DNA of 64,000 nucleotides from NCBI RefSeq assembly GCF_003065365.1, contig NZ_CP023276.1, positions 1,426,001 through 1,490,000 of the forward strand, written 5' to 3'. Source of the DNA: Polynucleobacter difficilis (GTDB taxonomy: Bacteria; Pseudomonadota; Gammaproteobacteria; Burkholderiales; Burkholderiaceae). The notes under the pieces were generated by a model. It worked only from the letters and a program-made list of their open reading frames with translations, was not told where the DNA came from and did no database searches. Position 1 is the stretch's first letter, and each line of letters starts with the position of its first letter. The translations under genes and the position numbers were made by a program. Positions 54,316-63,353 of this stretch are shown here, in pieces.

Positions 54316-55026
54316 ATGAATACATCCAGCAACGTTGACCCCTCTGAAATCAGCAAATTTAGCGCCCTAGCGCACCGCTGGTGGGACCCGAATAGCGAAT
54401 TCAAGCCCTTGCATGCGATTAATCCCCTGCGTTTGGGCTGGATTCAGACCTTTGTCCCCCTTAAAGGTAAAAAGACCGTTGATATTGGCTGTGGTGGCGG
54501 CATTCTGGCCGAATCAATGTCGAACCTGGGTGCCGATACCCTGGGAATTGATTTATCCGACAAAGCCCTCAAAGTCGCCGAATTGCATGCCCTCGAGACT
54601 GGCGCCAGTGTGCGCTACCGCTCCATTTCTGCCGAGTCCTTAGCCTCAGAACAGGCGGCCCAATTCGATGTAGTGACCTGTATGGAAATGCTCGAGCACG
54701 TGCCTGATCCAGCATCCGTAGTACAGGCCTGTGCCGACCTAGCGAAACCAGGCGCCACGCTCTTTTTTAGCACGCTCAATCGCAACCTGAAATCCTACGT
54801 ATTCGCCATTGTTGGCGCCGAATATATCCTGCGTTTATTGCCCAAAGGGACGCACCAATACGCCAAATTTATTAAGCCGTCTGAGCTCGCACGCTACATC
54901 CGTCAAGCGAATTTAGAAGTGATCGGCATGAAGGGATTGACCTACAACCCAATCACCCAAGTCTATCGTTTAAGCGATGATACTGACGTCAATTACATGA
55001 TTGCCGTCCGCAAACCTTTGGAATAA
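54316..55026 (+). CDS. ubiG: Ubiquinone O-methyltransferase UbiG
   Basis: SAM-dependent enzyme for both O-methylations in ubiquinone synthesis. The 236-residue product has WWDPNSEFKPLHAINPLRL near residue 23, the SAM motif DIGCGGGILAESMSNLGA near 58, and CMEMLEHVPDP. RNLKSYVFAIVGAEYIL is typical of UbiG. gph starts 4 bp after its stop, a common betaproteobacterial ubiG-gph pair. Confidence 0.96.
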   Translation: MNTSSNVDPSEISKFSALAHRWWDPNSEFKPLHAINPLRLGWIQTFVPLKGKKTVDIGCGGGILAESMSNLGADTLGIDLSDKALKVAELHALETGASVRYRSISAESLASEQAAQFDVVTCMEMLEHVPDPASVVQACADLAKPGATLFFSTLNRNLKSYVFAIVGAEYILRLLPKGTHQYAKFIKPSELARYIRQANLEVIGMKGLTYNPITQVYRLSDDTDVNYMIAVRKPLE

Positions 55027-55030
55027 ACGG

Positions 55031-55702
55031 ATGTCCTTGCGCAGCCCTTACCATGGCGTTTTTTTTGATCTCGATGGCACGCTAGCCGATACCGCGCCAG
55101 ACTTGGTGGCAGCGGCAAACCAGCTGCTAACAAAACGCAATCTCAGTCCAAAGCCCTATGAAGAGCTAAGACCAAGGGCATCCGCTGGAGCGCGTGGCTT
55201 GATTCAGGGGGCATTTGGCTACGGCACCGATCACCCTGAATTCATTCCCTTGCGCGATGAATTTTTTTCCTATTATGAGAACGCGCTGCTGGTGCACAGT
55301 ACCTTGTTTGATGGCGTCGATTCTCTGCTCGATCAATTGGACTTGGCAAAGCTACCTTGGGGAATTGTGACCAATAAGAGTGAGCGCTTCACTCATCCCC
55401 TTACAGAACAAATGGGATTGCGACAACGCGCAATCTCCACTGTCTCCGGTGACACAACGCCTTTCTCTAAACCGCATCCGGAACCCATTTTGCATGCAGC
55501 CAGAGTGGCTAATATTGATCCTGCGTTTTCACTCTATGTGGGCGATGATATTCGTGACGTGCTTGCTGGCAAAGCAGCCGGCATGAAAACCGTGGCTGCA
55601 GCCTATGGCTATTGCGGCTGCGCAGAGCCGCCGCAAGAATGGGGCGCTGACTACCTCATCCACTCCCCTCTAGAGCTATTGGAAATCATCTTTCCACGAT
55701 AG
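55031..55702 (+). CDS. gph: Phosphoglycolate phosphatase-like HAD hydrolase
   Basis: The 223-residue product has motif I in FFDLDGTLADTAPDLVAAAN, a helical cap, motif II/III in IVTNKS, and motif IV in YVGDDIRDVLAGKAAGM. It is the Gph-type protein that regularly follows ubiG in betaproteobacteria; possible substrates are 2-phosphoglycolate or related damage products such as those handled by MupP. I chose ATG 55031 because the in-frame start at 55001 lies inside ubiG. Confidence 0.9.
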   Translation: MSLRSPYHGVFFDLDGTLADTAPDLVAAANQLLTKRNLSPKPYEELRPRASAGARGLIQGAFGYGTDHPEFIPLRDEFFSYYENALLVHSTLFDGVDSLLDQLDLAKLPWGIVTNKSERFTHPLTEQMGLRQRAISTVSGDTTPFSKPHPEPILHAARVANIDPAFSLYVGDDIRDVLAGKAAGMKTVAAAYGYCGCAEPPQEWGADYLIHSPLELLEIIFPR

Positions 55703-55758
55703 TCCTGCGTTATCTGGCAATCCGCCGTAAAATAGGGGTTCTTTAATGCAATGCATCT

Positions 55759-56117
55759 GGGGTCGACATGGTTTCGACGTGGATTACAAAGCATCAAGGG
55801 CATACCGAGGACCCGTTATCTCGTAAATCAATGGGAATGTAATAACTGCTAACGACGAACGTTACGCACTAGCCGCTTAATTGCGGTTGCCCCTGAACTG
55901 ATTCTCTCTTGGGTCAGGTAGCGAAAGCTACATCAGGGTCATTTACAAGAGATAAGGCAGTTTCGTGTCACGAGGAACAGCTCGAAAATTAAGTGAATCG
56001 CCAGCGTGGAACGTGTCAATCCGTGACTAGCCGGCTAAATTAAATGATATGACTAAGTATGTAGAACTTGTTGTAGAGGATTTGCGGACGCGGGTTCGAT
56101 TCCCGCCGACTCCACCA
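55759..56117 (+). ncRNA. ssrA: Transfer-messenger RNA (tmRNA)
   Basis: One-piece tmRNA of about 359 nt that rescues stalled ribosomes. The 5' end GGGGTCGACATGGTTTCGACG pairs through its first 7 bases with CGACTCC before the 3' terminal ACCA (56114-56117), giving the alanine-tRNA-like acceptor. GGTTCGATTCC near 56093-56103 is the T-arm. The tag reading frame starts at GCT 55848 and stops at TAA 55878-55880, encoding ANDERYALAA, the degradation tag pattern of betaproteobacteria. The CCA is encoded. Confidence 0.97.
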
Positions 56118-56136
56118 ATCAGTAGGACGTAATAAA

Positions 56137-56165
56137 CAAAACGCCACCCCTTCGGTGGCGTTTTG
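56137..56165. terminator. Bidirectional terminator between tmRNA and htpX
   Basis: Twelve-base perfect stem CAAAACGCCACC (56137-56148) with GGTGGCGTTTTG (56154-56165) and a 5-base loop. It lies 19 bp after tmRNA and 20 bp after the convergent htpX stop, with T residues in the 3' arm on both strands. Confidence 0.85.
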
Positions 56166-56185
56166 CTTTGATGCTGCAGTGGCTA

Positions 56186-57073
56186 TTAACTATTGCGTAA
56201 GGCTGCAATACGTTCGTCGAGCGGAGGGTGGCTCATAAACAAACGCTTCAATCCATCGGCCATGCCGCCCGAGATACCAAATGCCTCTAACTGCTCTGGC
56301 AGATGGGGTTGATTGACTGACTTTTGCAGGCGCTCTAAAGCAGCAATCATCTTATGTTTACCCTCTAAGTAGGCAGCTCCTGCATCGGCACGGTACTCGC
56401 GCTGGCGACTAAACCACATCACGATCGCGCTCGCCAAAATGCCGAGGACAAGTTGCGCGATGATCGTAGTGACCCAATACGCCGGTCCGTGGCCCCGCTC
56501 TGTCTTAAAGACGGTACGGTCAATAATATGACCGATCACCCTCGATAAGAAGAATACAAAGGTATTTACGACACCCTGAATCAACGCCAAGGTAACCATA
56601 TCGCCGTTGGCAACGTGACTGACTTCGTGCGCCAAGACTGCCTCTGCTTCATCACGGGTCATGCCATAAAGCAGACCGGTACTAACCGCAACGAGAGAGT
56701 CGTTTCGGAACATCCCAGTGGCAAACGCATTGATATCAGGTGCGTCATAAATCGCGACTTCGGGCATCCCAATGCCTGCTGCAGTAGCTTGACGCTCGAC
56801 CGTACTGAGCAGCCATCGCTCTTGGTCGTTCTGTGGCTCCTGAATAACATAGGCGCCCACGGAGTGCTTGGCCATCGATTTAGACATGGCAAGGGAAATA
56901 AATGAGCCTGTCATACCCACTACCGCAGACAGCATCAGTAAGGACATCAGATCAATGTGCACACCATTCTGATCTAGGATTTGGCCCAGACCAAACACAC
57001 TGATGACGATCGAAATCACCAACATGATGGCGATGTTGGTCAGCAAAAATAGAAAGATCCGTTTCATATTCAT
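56186..57073 (-). CDS. htpX: Membrane metalloprotease HtpX
   Basis: Inner-membrane zinc protease for damaged membrane proteins, cooperating with FtsH in E. coli. The 295-residue product has two N-terminal membrane helices, the zinc site VLAHEVSHVANGDM, two further helices (about 155-175 and 195-215), and EYRADAGAAYLEG with the third zinc ligand. The C-terminal FMSHPPLDERIAAL is standard. It is on the same strand as, and after, the haem operon but is separated by a weak hairpin. Confidence 0.95.
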   Translation of the reverse strand: MNMKRIFLFLLTNIAIMLVISIVISVFGLGQILDQNGVHIDLMSLLMLSAVVGMTGSFISLAMSKSMAKHSVGAYVIQEPQNDQERWLLSTVERQATAAGIGMPEVAIYDAPDINAFATGMFRNDSLVAVSTGLLYGMTRDEAEAVLAHEVSHVANGDMVTLALIQGVVNTFVFFLSRVIGHIIDRTVFKTERGHGPAYWVTTIIAQLVLGILASAIVMWFSRQREYRADAGAAYLEGKHKMIAALERLQKSVNQPHLPEQLEAFGISGGMADGLKRLFMSHPPLDERIAALRNS

Positions 57074-57125
57074 AACTCCTTAAGGCGAGGCACAAGCCAG
57101 CTCGATAAGTAATACGCTATCAGGA

Positions 57126-57147
57126 AAGCCCTCGTTTTGCTGGGCTT
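57126..57147 (-). terminator. Weak hairpin between hmuV and htpX
   Basis: On the minus strand AAGCCC pairs with GGGCTT around a 10-base loop, followed by TTCC. The stem is short and the T-run poor, so it is at best a weak terminator for the haem operon. Confidence 0.35.
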
Positions 57148-57162
57148 ATATTTATCGGTATT

Positions 57163-57951
57163 TTATAGGGTATTTGGCTCTCGACTTGCCCTCGGAAAAA
57201 CCAACGGAGGCAAGCCATCACGCTCAATTACATCGAGCTGAATCTGGTACAAATCAGCCAGATCTGAAATTGCACCCATGCCCGAGAGGTGATCGCCAAC
57301 CAGGCATCCCTCTTTTACTAAGATCAATCGTTCAAAGTGGTGCATTGCCTGGTTGATGTCATGCAAGATTGCCACAATGGCGTGATTACGCGCATCGGCA
57401 TACCGCTTCATACTTTCCAATAACTCGATTTGCAAGCCTGGATCCAAGGAAGCCAATGGTTCATCCACCAAGATCAGGCTATTCTGCTCATCCCATAACT
57501 GCGCAAATACCCTGGCAAGATGAATGCGTGCCTTTTCGCCACCAGATAGGGTGTCAAAACTCCGATGGAGCAAATGCTCGCAGGAACTCAGGCGCGCCGC
57601 ATGGAGAGTAATGTCATTGCGTTTTAAATCACCCTCAATTGCGATTCTTCCCAAACCAATGACCAAGTGAGCCATTAAGCTAAATGCGACCTCACTCGAT
57701 TGCGGCAGTACTGCCCGGGCCCTACTCAGTGAGCGCAAGGACCACGTTTCTATTGCTGCGCCTTTAAACGCATACGATCCAGAATGGGATCTCAGTTCGC
57801 CGGATATCAGTTTAAGTAGCGTCGTTTTTCCGGCGCCACTGGGACCGAGTATGGCAATGCGCTCACCCGGAGCAATAGTGCATGAAAAGGGACCGAATGC
57901 ATTTTCACCCAGCGTGATCTGCAAATCCCGAAGGCGGCATAGCGTATTCAT
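57163..57951 (-). CDS. hmuV: Haem ABC transporter ATP-binding protein HmuV
   Basis: ATPase that drives haem import through HmuU. The 262-residue product has Walker A GPSGAGKTTLL, the signature LSGGEKARIHLARV, Walker B LILVDEPLASLD, and the H-loop histidine in AILHDINQAMHH. The start is ATG 57951, which shares one base with the hmuU stop (TGATG). A longer in-frame opening to 58230 only reads hmuU out of frame and is not real. Confidence 0.94.
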   Translation of the reverse strand: MNTLCRLRDLQITLGENAFGPFSCTIAPGERIAILGPSGAGKTTLLKLISGELRSHSGSYAFKGAAIETWSLRSLSRARAVLPQSSEVAFSLMAHLVIGLGRIAIEGDLKRNDITLHAARLSSCEHLLHRSFDTLSGGEKARIHLARVFAQLWDEQNSLILVDEPLASLDPGLQIELLESMKRYADARNHAIVAILHDINQAMHHFERLILVKEGCLVGDHLSGMGAISDLADLYQIQLDVIERDGLPPLVFPRASREPNTL

Positions 57952-58997
57952 CAGGCCAGTTGACGGCGTGACGACCGCAATAGCAGGATGAAAAATGGCG
58001 CCCCTAAGAGGGCAGTAAAAATTCCCACGGGAACTTCTGCTGGGATTGCGATCGTGCGTGCACACGTATCCGCTAGCAACAACAAAATACCGCCGAGCAG
58101 CATTGAGGCCGGGACTACCACCCTCTGATCCCCTCCGAGCCAAGCACGAGCAAAATTGGGTGCAATTAAGCCAACAAAGCCAATCATTCCACACCACGCA
58201 ACCGCAAACCCAGAGAGTAAGGCTACCCAAAAAATGATTTCCATACGAATTCGGCCAATTTCAATGCCAACGTGGGCTGCGACCGATTCGCCAAGGGAAA
58301 ACACATTCATTACTGGAGTCAATGCGCGCAAACGCCACCAGGCGCATGCAAAGAGTACGGCAGCCGCAATCACTAAAATCCAACTCGAACCAGAAAGCGA
58401 GCCCATAGTCCAAAACGTCAAGTTGCGTAACTGCTCATCCGTCGCTAAATAAGTACATAAACCAATAATGGCGGCGGCAAGCGCATTTAAAGCAATGCCC
58501 GTTAAAAGTAGGCCTGCAATGGAGCCGGGCGTAATCCAGCGCGCAATGCGATCCAAAGCAAAACACACTAGGATCGCCCCTGAAAACGCCAAAGCCGGTA
58601 TCGTGAAAAATCGCCACTCCGGTAAGAGTGGAATACTTAGATCATTGAATAGAACAATTCCTAAAGCCACAGCACACGCCGCTCCGGCAGACACGCCCAG
58701 CAATCCAGGGTCGGCAAGCGGATTGCGAAAGAGTCCTTGAGTCAAGGCGCCGGAGAGGCCGAGCGCGGCACCAATCAAAAGAGCAAACCCAATTCTCGGT
58801 AAACGTAAGTGCCACAAAACATAGCCGCTACCGGATTGAGCATCCCCGCCTTGATTGATCAGTGAGACCCAATCATTCAGGCTAATAGCGACTGCGCCCC
58901 ACTGGGAGGCCAATACTATTAGTGCAATAAGAACTAGACAGACGAGTATCCAGGGAAGAAATGCATTGGCCCTTACCGCAGGGGAAATTAAAACCAT
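57951..58997 (-). CDS. hmuU: Haem ABC transporter permease HmuU (FecCD family)
   Basis: Inner-membrane channel for haem. The 348-residue product is strongly hydrophobic with about ten helices and the FecCD motifs RLPRIGFALLIGAALGLSGA near residue 65, NPLADPGLLGVSAGAACAVA near 92, and GFVGLIAPNFARAWLG near 270, the part that couples to the ATPase. It is between hmuT (17 bp) and hmuV (1 bp overlap). Confidence 0.95.
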   Translation of the reverse strand: MVLISPAVRANAFLPWILVCLVLIALIVLASQWGAVAISLNDWVSLINQGGDAQSGSGYVLWHLRLPRIGFALLIGAALGLSGALTQGLFRNPLADPGLLGVSAGAACAVALGIVLFNDLSIPLLPEWRFFTIPALAFSGAILVCFALDRIARWITPGSIAGLLLTGIALNALAAAIIGLCTYLATDEQLRNLTFWTMGSLSGSSWILVIAAAVLFACAWWRLRALTPVMNVFSLGESVAAHVGIEIGRIRMEIIFWVALLSGFAVAWCGMIGFVGLIAPNFARAWLGGDQRVVVPASMLLGGILLLLADTCARTIAIPAEVPVGIFTALLGAPFFILLLRSSRRQLA

Positions 58998-59014
58998 CCT
59001 GTGCAGCCTACGAT

Positions 59015-59905
59015 TTAAGCCATTGCGTGCTGCAAGAGTAGATTGAGCTCAGCCACCGCCGATGGCATGCGCGGCCCAAACCCCAATAGATACATCGCCT
59101 CAAGCGAAACAATGTTCTGTTCTTTTCCGGCTCGTGTTTGGCTTACTCCTGGAAACCGCAGCACCCCGCCAATCCCGCCAACGGCTCTCATGCCTTGATC
59201 CGTCAGCAATAGGACATCGGGATTGGCTGCAATGACTGCTTCCGGAGTAAGCGGCTTAAATCCACTGAATCCCGAAATAGCATTGCGCCCACCCGCATAC
59301 GTAATCATGGCATCCGCACTGGTTTTTTCACCGCCCACCATGAGCTGGCTTGGATTTTGCGACAAGATAAATAAAACGCGCGTGTTGTTGAGTTTCGAAT
59401 ACGTAACCTTTTCTTGAGTGTTGCTCCACTCCAAAACCAATCGACTTGCAAGCGCTTGGGCAGAATCTGTTTTATATACAAGCCTGCCGATGCTGCTCAC
59501 CCGATCAGTTAGGTCTTTAAATTGATGGCCAGACGGCAAAATGGTCAAAGGTATCTGGGCATCAATGATCTGTTTTATGACCACGGGCGGCCCTGCATCT
59601 TCGGTGGCAATCAGTTGAGTAGGACGAAGAGCTAAGATACCTTCGGCAGAAAGGCTACGGGCATATCCCACATTGGGTAAGCGGGTAGCTGCGGCGGGAT
59701 ATATCGAGGTCGTATCTACCCCAACTAATTGAGAATTGGCTTTGAGTAAATAAACAATCTCGGTTAATGCCCCGCCAATAATGATCAAGCGCATTGCACC
59801 GGCAGATGTGGCAGTGGGCTGTTGCGAAAATGCATCTAAACCAAAGGTCATCCATCCAGCGGCTGATGCAGATTTAAGCAAGATGTTCCGGCGACCATGA
59901 TTCAT
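59015..59905 (-). CDS. hmuT: Haem-binding periplasmic protein HmuT
   Basis: Carries haem from the outer membrane receptor to HmuUV. The 296-residue product has an N-terminal leader with twin arginines (GRRNILLKSASAAG) that may be a Tat or Sec signal, then a class III binding-protein fold. NVGYARSLSAEGILALRP matches the haem-ligand tyrosine motif of Yersinia HmuT and Shigella ShuT. It starts 1 bp after the hmuS stop. Confidence 0.93.
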   Translation of the reverse strand: MNHGRRNILLKSASAAGWMTFGLDAFSQQPTATSAGAMRLIIIGGALTEIVYLLKANSQLVGVDTTSIYPAAATRLPNVGYARSLSAEGILALRPTQLIATEDAGPPVVIKQIIDAQIPLTILPSGHQFKDLTDRVSSIGRLVYKTDSAQALASRLVLEWSNTQEKVTYSKLNNTRVLFILSQNPSQLMVGGEKTSADAMITYAGGRNAISGFSGFKPLTPEAVIAANPDVLLLTDQGMRAVGGIGGVLRFPGVSQTRAGKEQNIVSLEAMYLLGFGPRMPSAVAELNLLLQHAMA

Positions 59906-59906
59906 C

Positions 59907-60989
59907 TCAAGCCTCTATAGCCGTTGAACGCGCAAGCAAGTCGTCGGCTAAGGCCCGCCAAGTGCTTAACTCCGGTTTACCCGGTTTTCGCTCTCCGAAG
60001 AACATCGCAATTGCCTCGCCGTCATCATTAAACAACTCCACTGAGGTCACAATGCCGTCCACTGTTGGTTTACGTACAAGCCAAGCCTGGGCTACGGAAT
60101 CGCTGCGTAAATGGAGATTAAAGCGGGGGTCCATGACATTAATCCAGGATCCAACCGACATCACCTTATGAATTGACCCACTGTGAATCTGCAGCATCCC
60201 TGGATTGCCCACAAACACCATCAGCGGAGTGGCGGTACTCGCAGCAATCTCTAATAGGTCTTTTACGCAACTCACCGGCAGTGCCTGCACAAAGGCAGGT
60301 TCAGCAAGGCGCAATCCTTGCGTCCTTGTCACTTTAAACTGCCTTAGTAAGACAAAAAAGTCGTGTGTATCCTTCATCGCACGCCAAGATTGACGCCAGG
60401 CTGTCACATCGATTTCTTGATCTGGTAATTCGGTAGCGGGTTTATCCGGCGTAGTTACTTGCATTCCTGGCGCCTGATCATGGCTCTGAAATTGATTGAG
60501 CAGTTCATCGTATTTAGCAATACAACTTTGCGCCCTCAAATAAATTTTATGAATGGCGACGCCCGCCTTGTCAAAGAATTGCAAGCTCCTCTGCAAGCCA
60601 TCCTTAGTCAATTCGCGAACTGCAAATCCATGCGCCCAGGCGTGATAAAAAATGCGCAAGTCGATTTCACCGACTAAAAGCCCCACGGGCCCATCTTGAG
60701 AGGCATTTTTATAAACGCCGACTTTTTCATGCACGCAGGATGCATTGCGGGTCAGAGCCATCACCTCCCCTAGAGACCCGATGGATGCCATGATTTCAGT
60801 CCATTTTGGATACAGTCGAATTACTTGCATTTGGCCAGCCTCCGAGGGAATGGTGTTGTTGCCTGTAAATGCAGCAATCAACTCCCCCTCGGACATCCCG
60901 ATCTCTTTTGCAATATCACGATGGCGCATCTTTTCAATGGAACGAAGGGTCTGAAACGATTGATGGATAGAGCGAATGGAATGGATCAT
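59907..60989 (-). CDS. hmuS: Haem-degrading/trafficking protein HmuS
   Basis: Cytoplasmic haem-handling protein of the HemS/ChuS family; members carry haem and some break it down without oxygenase-type chemistry. The 360-residue product shows the tandem-repeat fold and the C-terminal block FVGNPGMLQIHSGSIHKV, then NVMDPRFNLHLRSDSVAQAW and FFGERKPGKPEL. The IHSG histidine corresponds to the conserved region used for haem contact. It lies 9 bp after hmuR, and no separate HemO or HmuO oxygenase is seen. Confidence 0.92.
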   Translation of the reverse strand: MIHSIRSIHQSFQTLRSIEKMRHRDIAKEIGMSEGELIAAFTGNNTIPSEAGQMQVIRLYPKWTEIMASIGSLGEVMALTRNASCVHEKVGVYKNASQDGPVGLLVGEIDLRIFYHAWAHGFAVRELTKDGLQRSLQFFDKAGVAIHKIYLRAQSCIAKYDELLNQFQSHDQAPGMQVTTPDKPATELPDQEIDVTAWRQSWRAMKDTHDFFVLLRQFKVTRTQGLRLAEPAFVQALPVSCVKDLLEIAASTATPLMVFVGNPGMLQIHSGSIHKVMSVGSWINVMDPRFNLHLRSDSVAQAWLVRKPTVDGIVTSVELFNDDGEAIAMFFGERKPGKPELSTWRALADDLLARSTAIEA

Positions 60990-60998
60990 GTTTTCTCC

Positions 60999-63215
60999 TT
61001 AGAAATCGTAGCGCAGTGAAATTTGCGCATTGCGTGGAGCTGCAGTAGCTGATTGCTGTGCCGCTGCAGCGTTATACATTGGCGAACTAACAGTGGTGAC
61101 TGAGCCCTGCACTCCCGCCCAATTCCAGTAAGTGCTATTGAATACGTTGTTTAAATTGAAATTGACCGTTATTTGTTTGGCGGGTTTCCAATAGCCCGTC
61201 AGATTCAAGATGGTCGATGCCGGAGTCAAAAACTGATTGGCTGTTCCGCCCGTATTGGAATTGAAATTGACATTGCTTACTGCCTTACCTTGATTCCAAA
61301 CGAGATTCGCAAATGCACCCCACTCGATTGCGTCATAGCGCATCCCCAACACTGCGCGTAGTGGCTGAATCGTGTTTAAGGGTGCTGTAATGCCATTTTG
61401 CGTCTGCTGGCCATAGCTATATGCCATAGCCGCATTGGCTTGCCAGCGCTCTGCAAATGCCCAATCCGTCCTGATATCCCAACCTCGAATTGAGACCTTG
61501 GTTAAATTTTGGTATTGCAGAATGGCTGGATCAAGTGGGCTTAACGTGGATCCTTGTGTTGTCACTTGAGCAATAAAATTATCGTAATTGTTCGCATAGG
61601 CGGATGCCTGATATCGCCATGCACCCGCCCGGCCGCGAGATCCCAGCTCGATGCCATTACCGGTTTGTGGTTTTAAATTGGGATTGGCAACTAGGCGGTA
61701 ATTCTGACCAGGACCGCTATTGGCATGGCTTGATAAGGCCTGATCTGGCGTAGGCGCACCAAATGCTTGGCCCCAATTGATAAACGGCCTAAATACGGGC
61801 GCCCAATTCCATATCGCTCCAAGCGCAGGCGAAACTGCAGAACCACTATTCGCTGTAGATGTACCTGTTTGCGGCTTTATTGAATACGCATCAAATCGAA
61901 TGGCCGGTATCAGCGTAAGTTCGCCAAATGCCATTTCACTTTGAAAGAACGCACCGCCCAAGTCATATTTCGATGGCGGGGCAGGCGTAATCGATGCGCC
62001 ATTGCCGGCAGCATTGATTTGGCTGGATATATCAGCAGAACTCCAATCCAGCCCATAGCTTAAGCGTTGGTTAATCAGGGTTGTGGTGTTGCTTTCTAAA
62101 CTGGCGTTGATGCCTTTTGTGTTTTGACTGTATGTATTTGTTCTTGATCGCCACGGATAAGACCTGCCGCCCGCGGCGGCTGATTCTTGATACGATTTTT
62201 GGGTTACCGAGGCGTCCTGCAGGTAAAGCATGACCTTCGCCGCCTGAATCACCTCGTTTGCAAAATCCCGATAGTGATATTCGCCGGATATCCGATCTCG
62301 GGATGTCGTGTCGGATGCAGTTGATGTAGCTACAGCCCTTGAGAGATCTGAAAGATTATTGACGTTTTGAATCACATTCTGGGATTCATATGTTATTCCC
62401 AGCTTATTGACAGAATCAATTCTTAAGAATGCTTTTGAAAGCACGTACCAATTACGATAGTCCGCTGGATTCGGTGCAGTTCGATTCATCCCCGTGGAGT
62501 AGTTAGATCCTTGATTTTCAAGCTGATGCCCGGATTGAATGTTGCCAAGTACCATGCCCTGCACATCCTGCGTTTTTCCAGCATAGGCAAATGTGGTGTT
62601 TGAGGAGTTATCGACACTCGAGTAGCCAGTCCGAGCAAAGCCACCCTTATCCATGCCCTGCTCTATCAAGTCGCTTGGATTAAACGTTTGAAAATGAACA
62701 ATGCCAGCAAGGCCATCACTGCCGTATTGGGTTGATGATGGTCCGCGGACGACTTCTATTTTTCGAAAGCCGCCCACATCCAAAAAATTGCCTCGTCCTG
62801 AAGATAGGCTGCCGAATGAAAATTGATTCGGTACGCGTATGCCATCGACCAGAAGCAATACATTGTTTCCCTGCAGGCCCCGGATATTGATACTTTCCTG
62901 ACCGCCCCGACCTTGCGAGCCGATGGCCAAACTAAATCGTTCTGTTTGTTGGGGTACCGTTATATCCGGGGAATCTTTAAATACATCCCCCACATTTCGA
63001 GCGCCCAACTCCTGAATTTCCTCGGCCGTCGTAACCGTAACAATTCGCGGCACGTTATCCGTTTTACGCTCAGACCGCGTAGCCGATACGGTGACTTCTT
63101 TTAGATTTATTCCCCTTCCAACGTCTTCAGGAGCAATTTGCGCCTTGACAGTTAGCGCGGCCATAGAGAATGGCATTAGCAATACAACTGAACATACCTT
63201 AAACCCGCTTTTCAT
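60999..63215 (-). CDS. hmuR: TonB-dependent haem receptor HmuR
   Basis: Outer membrane receptor that brings haem or haemoglobin-bound haem into the periplasm. The 738-residue product has a signal peptide ending near VKAQ, a TonB-box-like segment LKEVTVSATRSERK, a plug domain (about 45-165, with NIRGLQGNNVLLLVDGIRVP and EVVRGPSSTQYGSDGLAGIV), and a 22-strand barrel ending in the terminal phenylalanine RYDF. AFGAPTPDQALSSH... NPNLKPQ corresponds to the FRAP...His...NPNL pattern that binds haem in HemR-type receptors, with FGAP in place of FRAP. It heads the operon behind a Fur-box promoter. Confidence 0.95.
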   Translation of the reverse strand: MKSGFKVCSVVLLMPFSMAALTVKAQIAPEDVGRGINLKEVTVSATRSERKTDNVPRIVTVTTAEEIQELGARNVGDVFKDSPDITVPQQTERFSLAIGSQGRGGQESINIRGLQGNNVLLLVDGIRVPNQFSFGSLSSGRGNFLDVGGFRKIEVVRGPSSTQYGSDGLAGIVHFQTFNPSDLIEQGMDKGGFARTGYSSVDNSSNTTFAYAGKTQDVQGMVLGNIQSGHQLENQGSNYSTGMNRTAPNPADYRNWYVLSKAFLRIDSVNKLGITYESQNVIQNVNNLSDLSRAVATSTASDTTSRDRISGEYHYRDFANEVIQAAKVMLYLQDASVTQKSYQESAAAGGRSYPWRSRTNTYSQNTKGINASLESNTTTLINQRLSYGLDWSSADISSQINAAGNGASITPAPPSKYDLGGAFFQSEMAFGELTLIPAIRFDAYSIKPQTGTSTANSGSAVSPALGAIWNWAPVFRPFINWGQAFGAPTPDQALSSHANSGPGQNYRLVANPNLKPQTGNGIELGSRGRAGAWRYQASAYANNYDNFIAQVTTQGSTLSPLDPAILQYQNLTKVSIRGWDIRTDWAFAERWQANAAMAYSYGQQTQNGITAPLNTIQPLRAVLGMRYDAIEWGAFANLVWNQGKAVSNVNFNSNTGGTANQFLTPASTILNLTGYWKPAKQITVNFNLNNVFNSTYWNWAGVQGSVTTVSSPMYNAAAAQQSATAAPRNAQISLRYDF

Positions 63216-63297
63216 AGATCCCCTAGTTCGTTAAAACACTAGCTAGCGGCGGCGGGCTGTGGCATTGATGCAGTAAAAATTAACTGCGTTGACTCAT

Positions 63298-63322
63298 ATT
63301 AATGATAATGATTCTTATTTAG
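63298..63322 (-). promoter_or_regulatory. Fur box overlapping the hmuR promoter
   Basis: The stretch 63298-63316 matches the 19-base Fur consensus at 14 positions and an overlapping register 63304-63322 at 13, the paired arrangement often bound by two Fur dimers. It covers the -10 of the hmuR promoter, so iron-replete Fur would block transcription. Matches were counted by eye. Confidence 0.72.
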
Positions 63323-63330
63323 AATGTCAA
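63302..63330 (-). promoter_or_regulatory. hmuR operon promoter
   Basis: On the minus strand a perfect TTGACA (63325-63330) is 17 bp from TATCAT (63302-63307), 5 of 6 to consensus. The start would be near 63295, about 80 nt before hmuR ATG. It lies between the tonB-like gene and hmuR, so hmuRSTUV can be transcribed independently of it. Confidence 0.75.
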
Positions 63331-63353
63331 ATTTTTTCCGAAATCCTCCTGAA

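Noticed and set aside
57952..58230. N-terminal extension of hmuV to 58230
   Set aside because: The added 93 residues are hmuU read in another frame; the ABC domain begins properly at ATG 57951.
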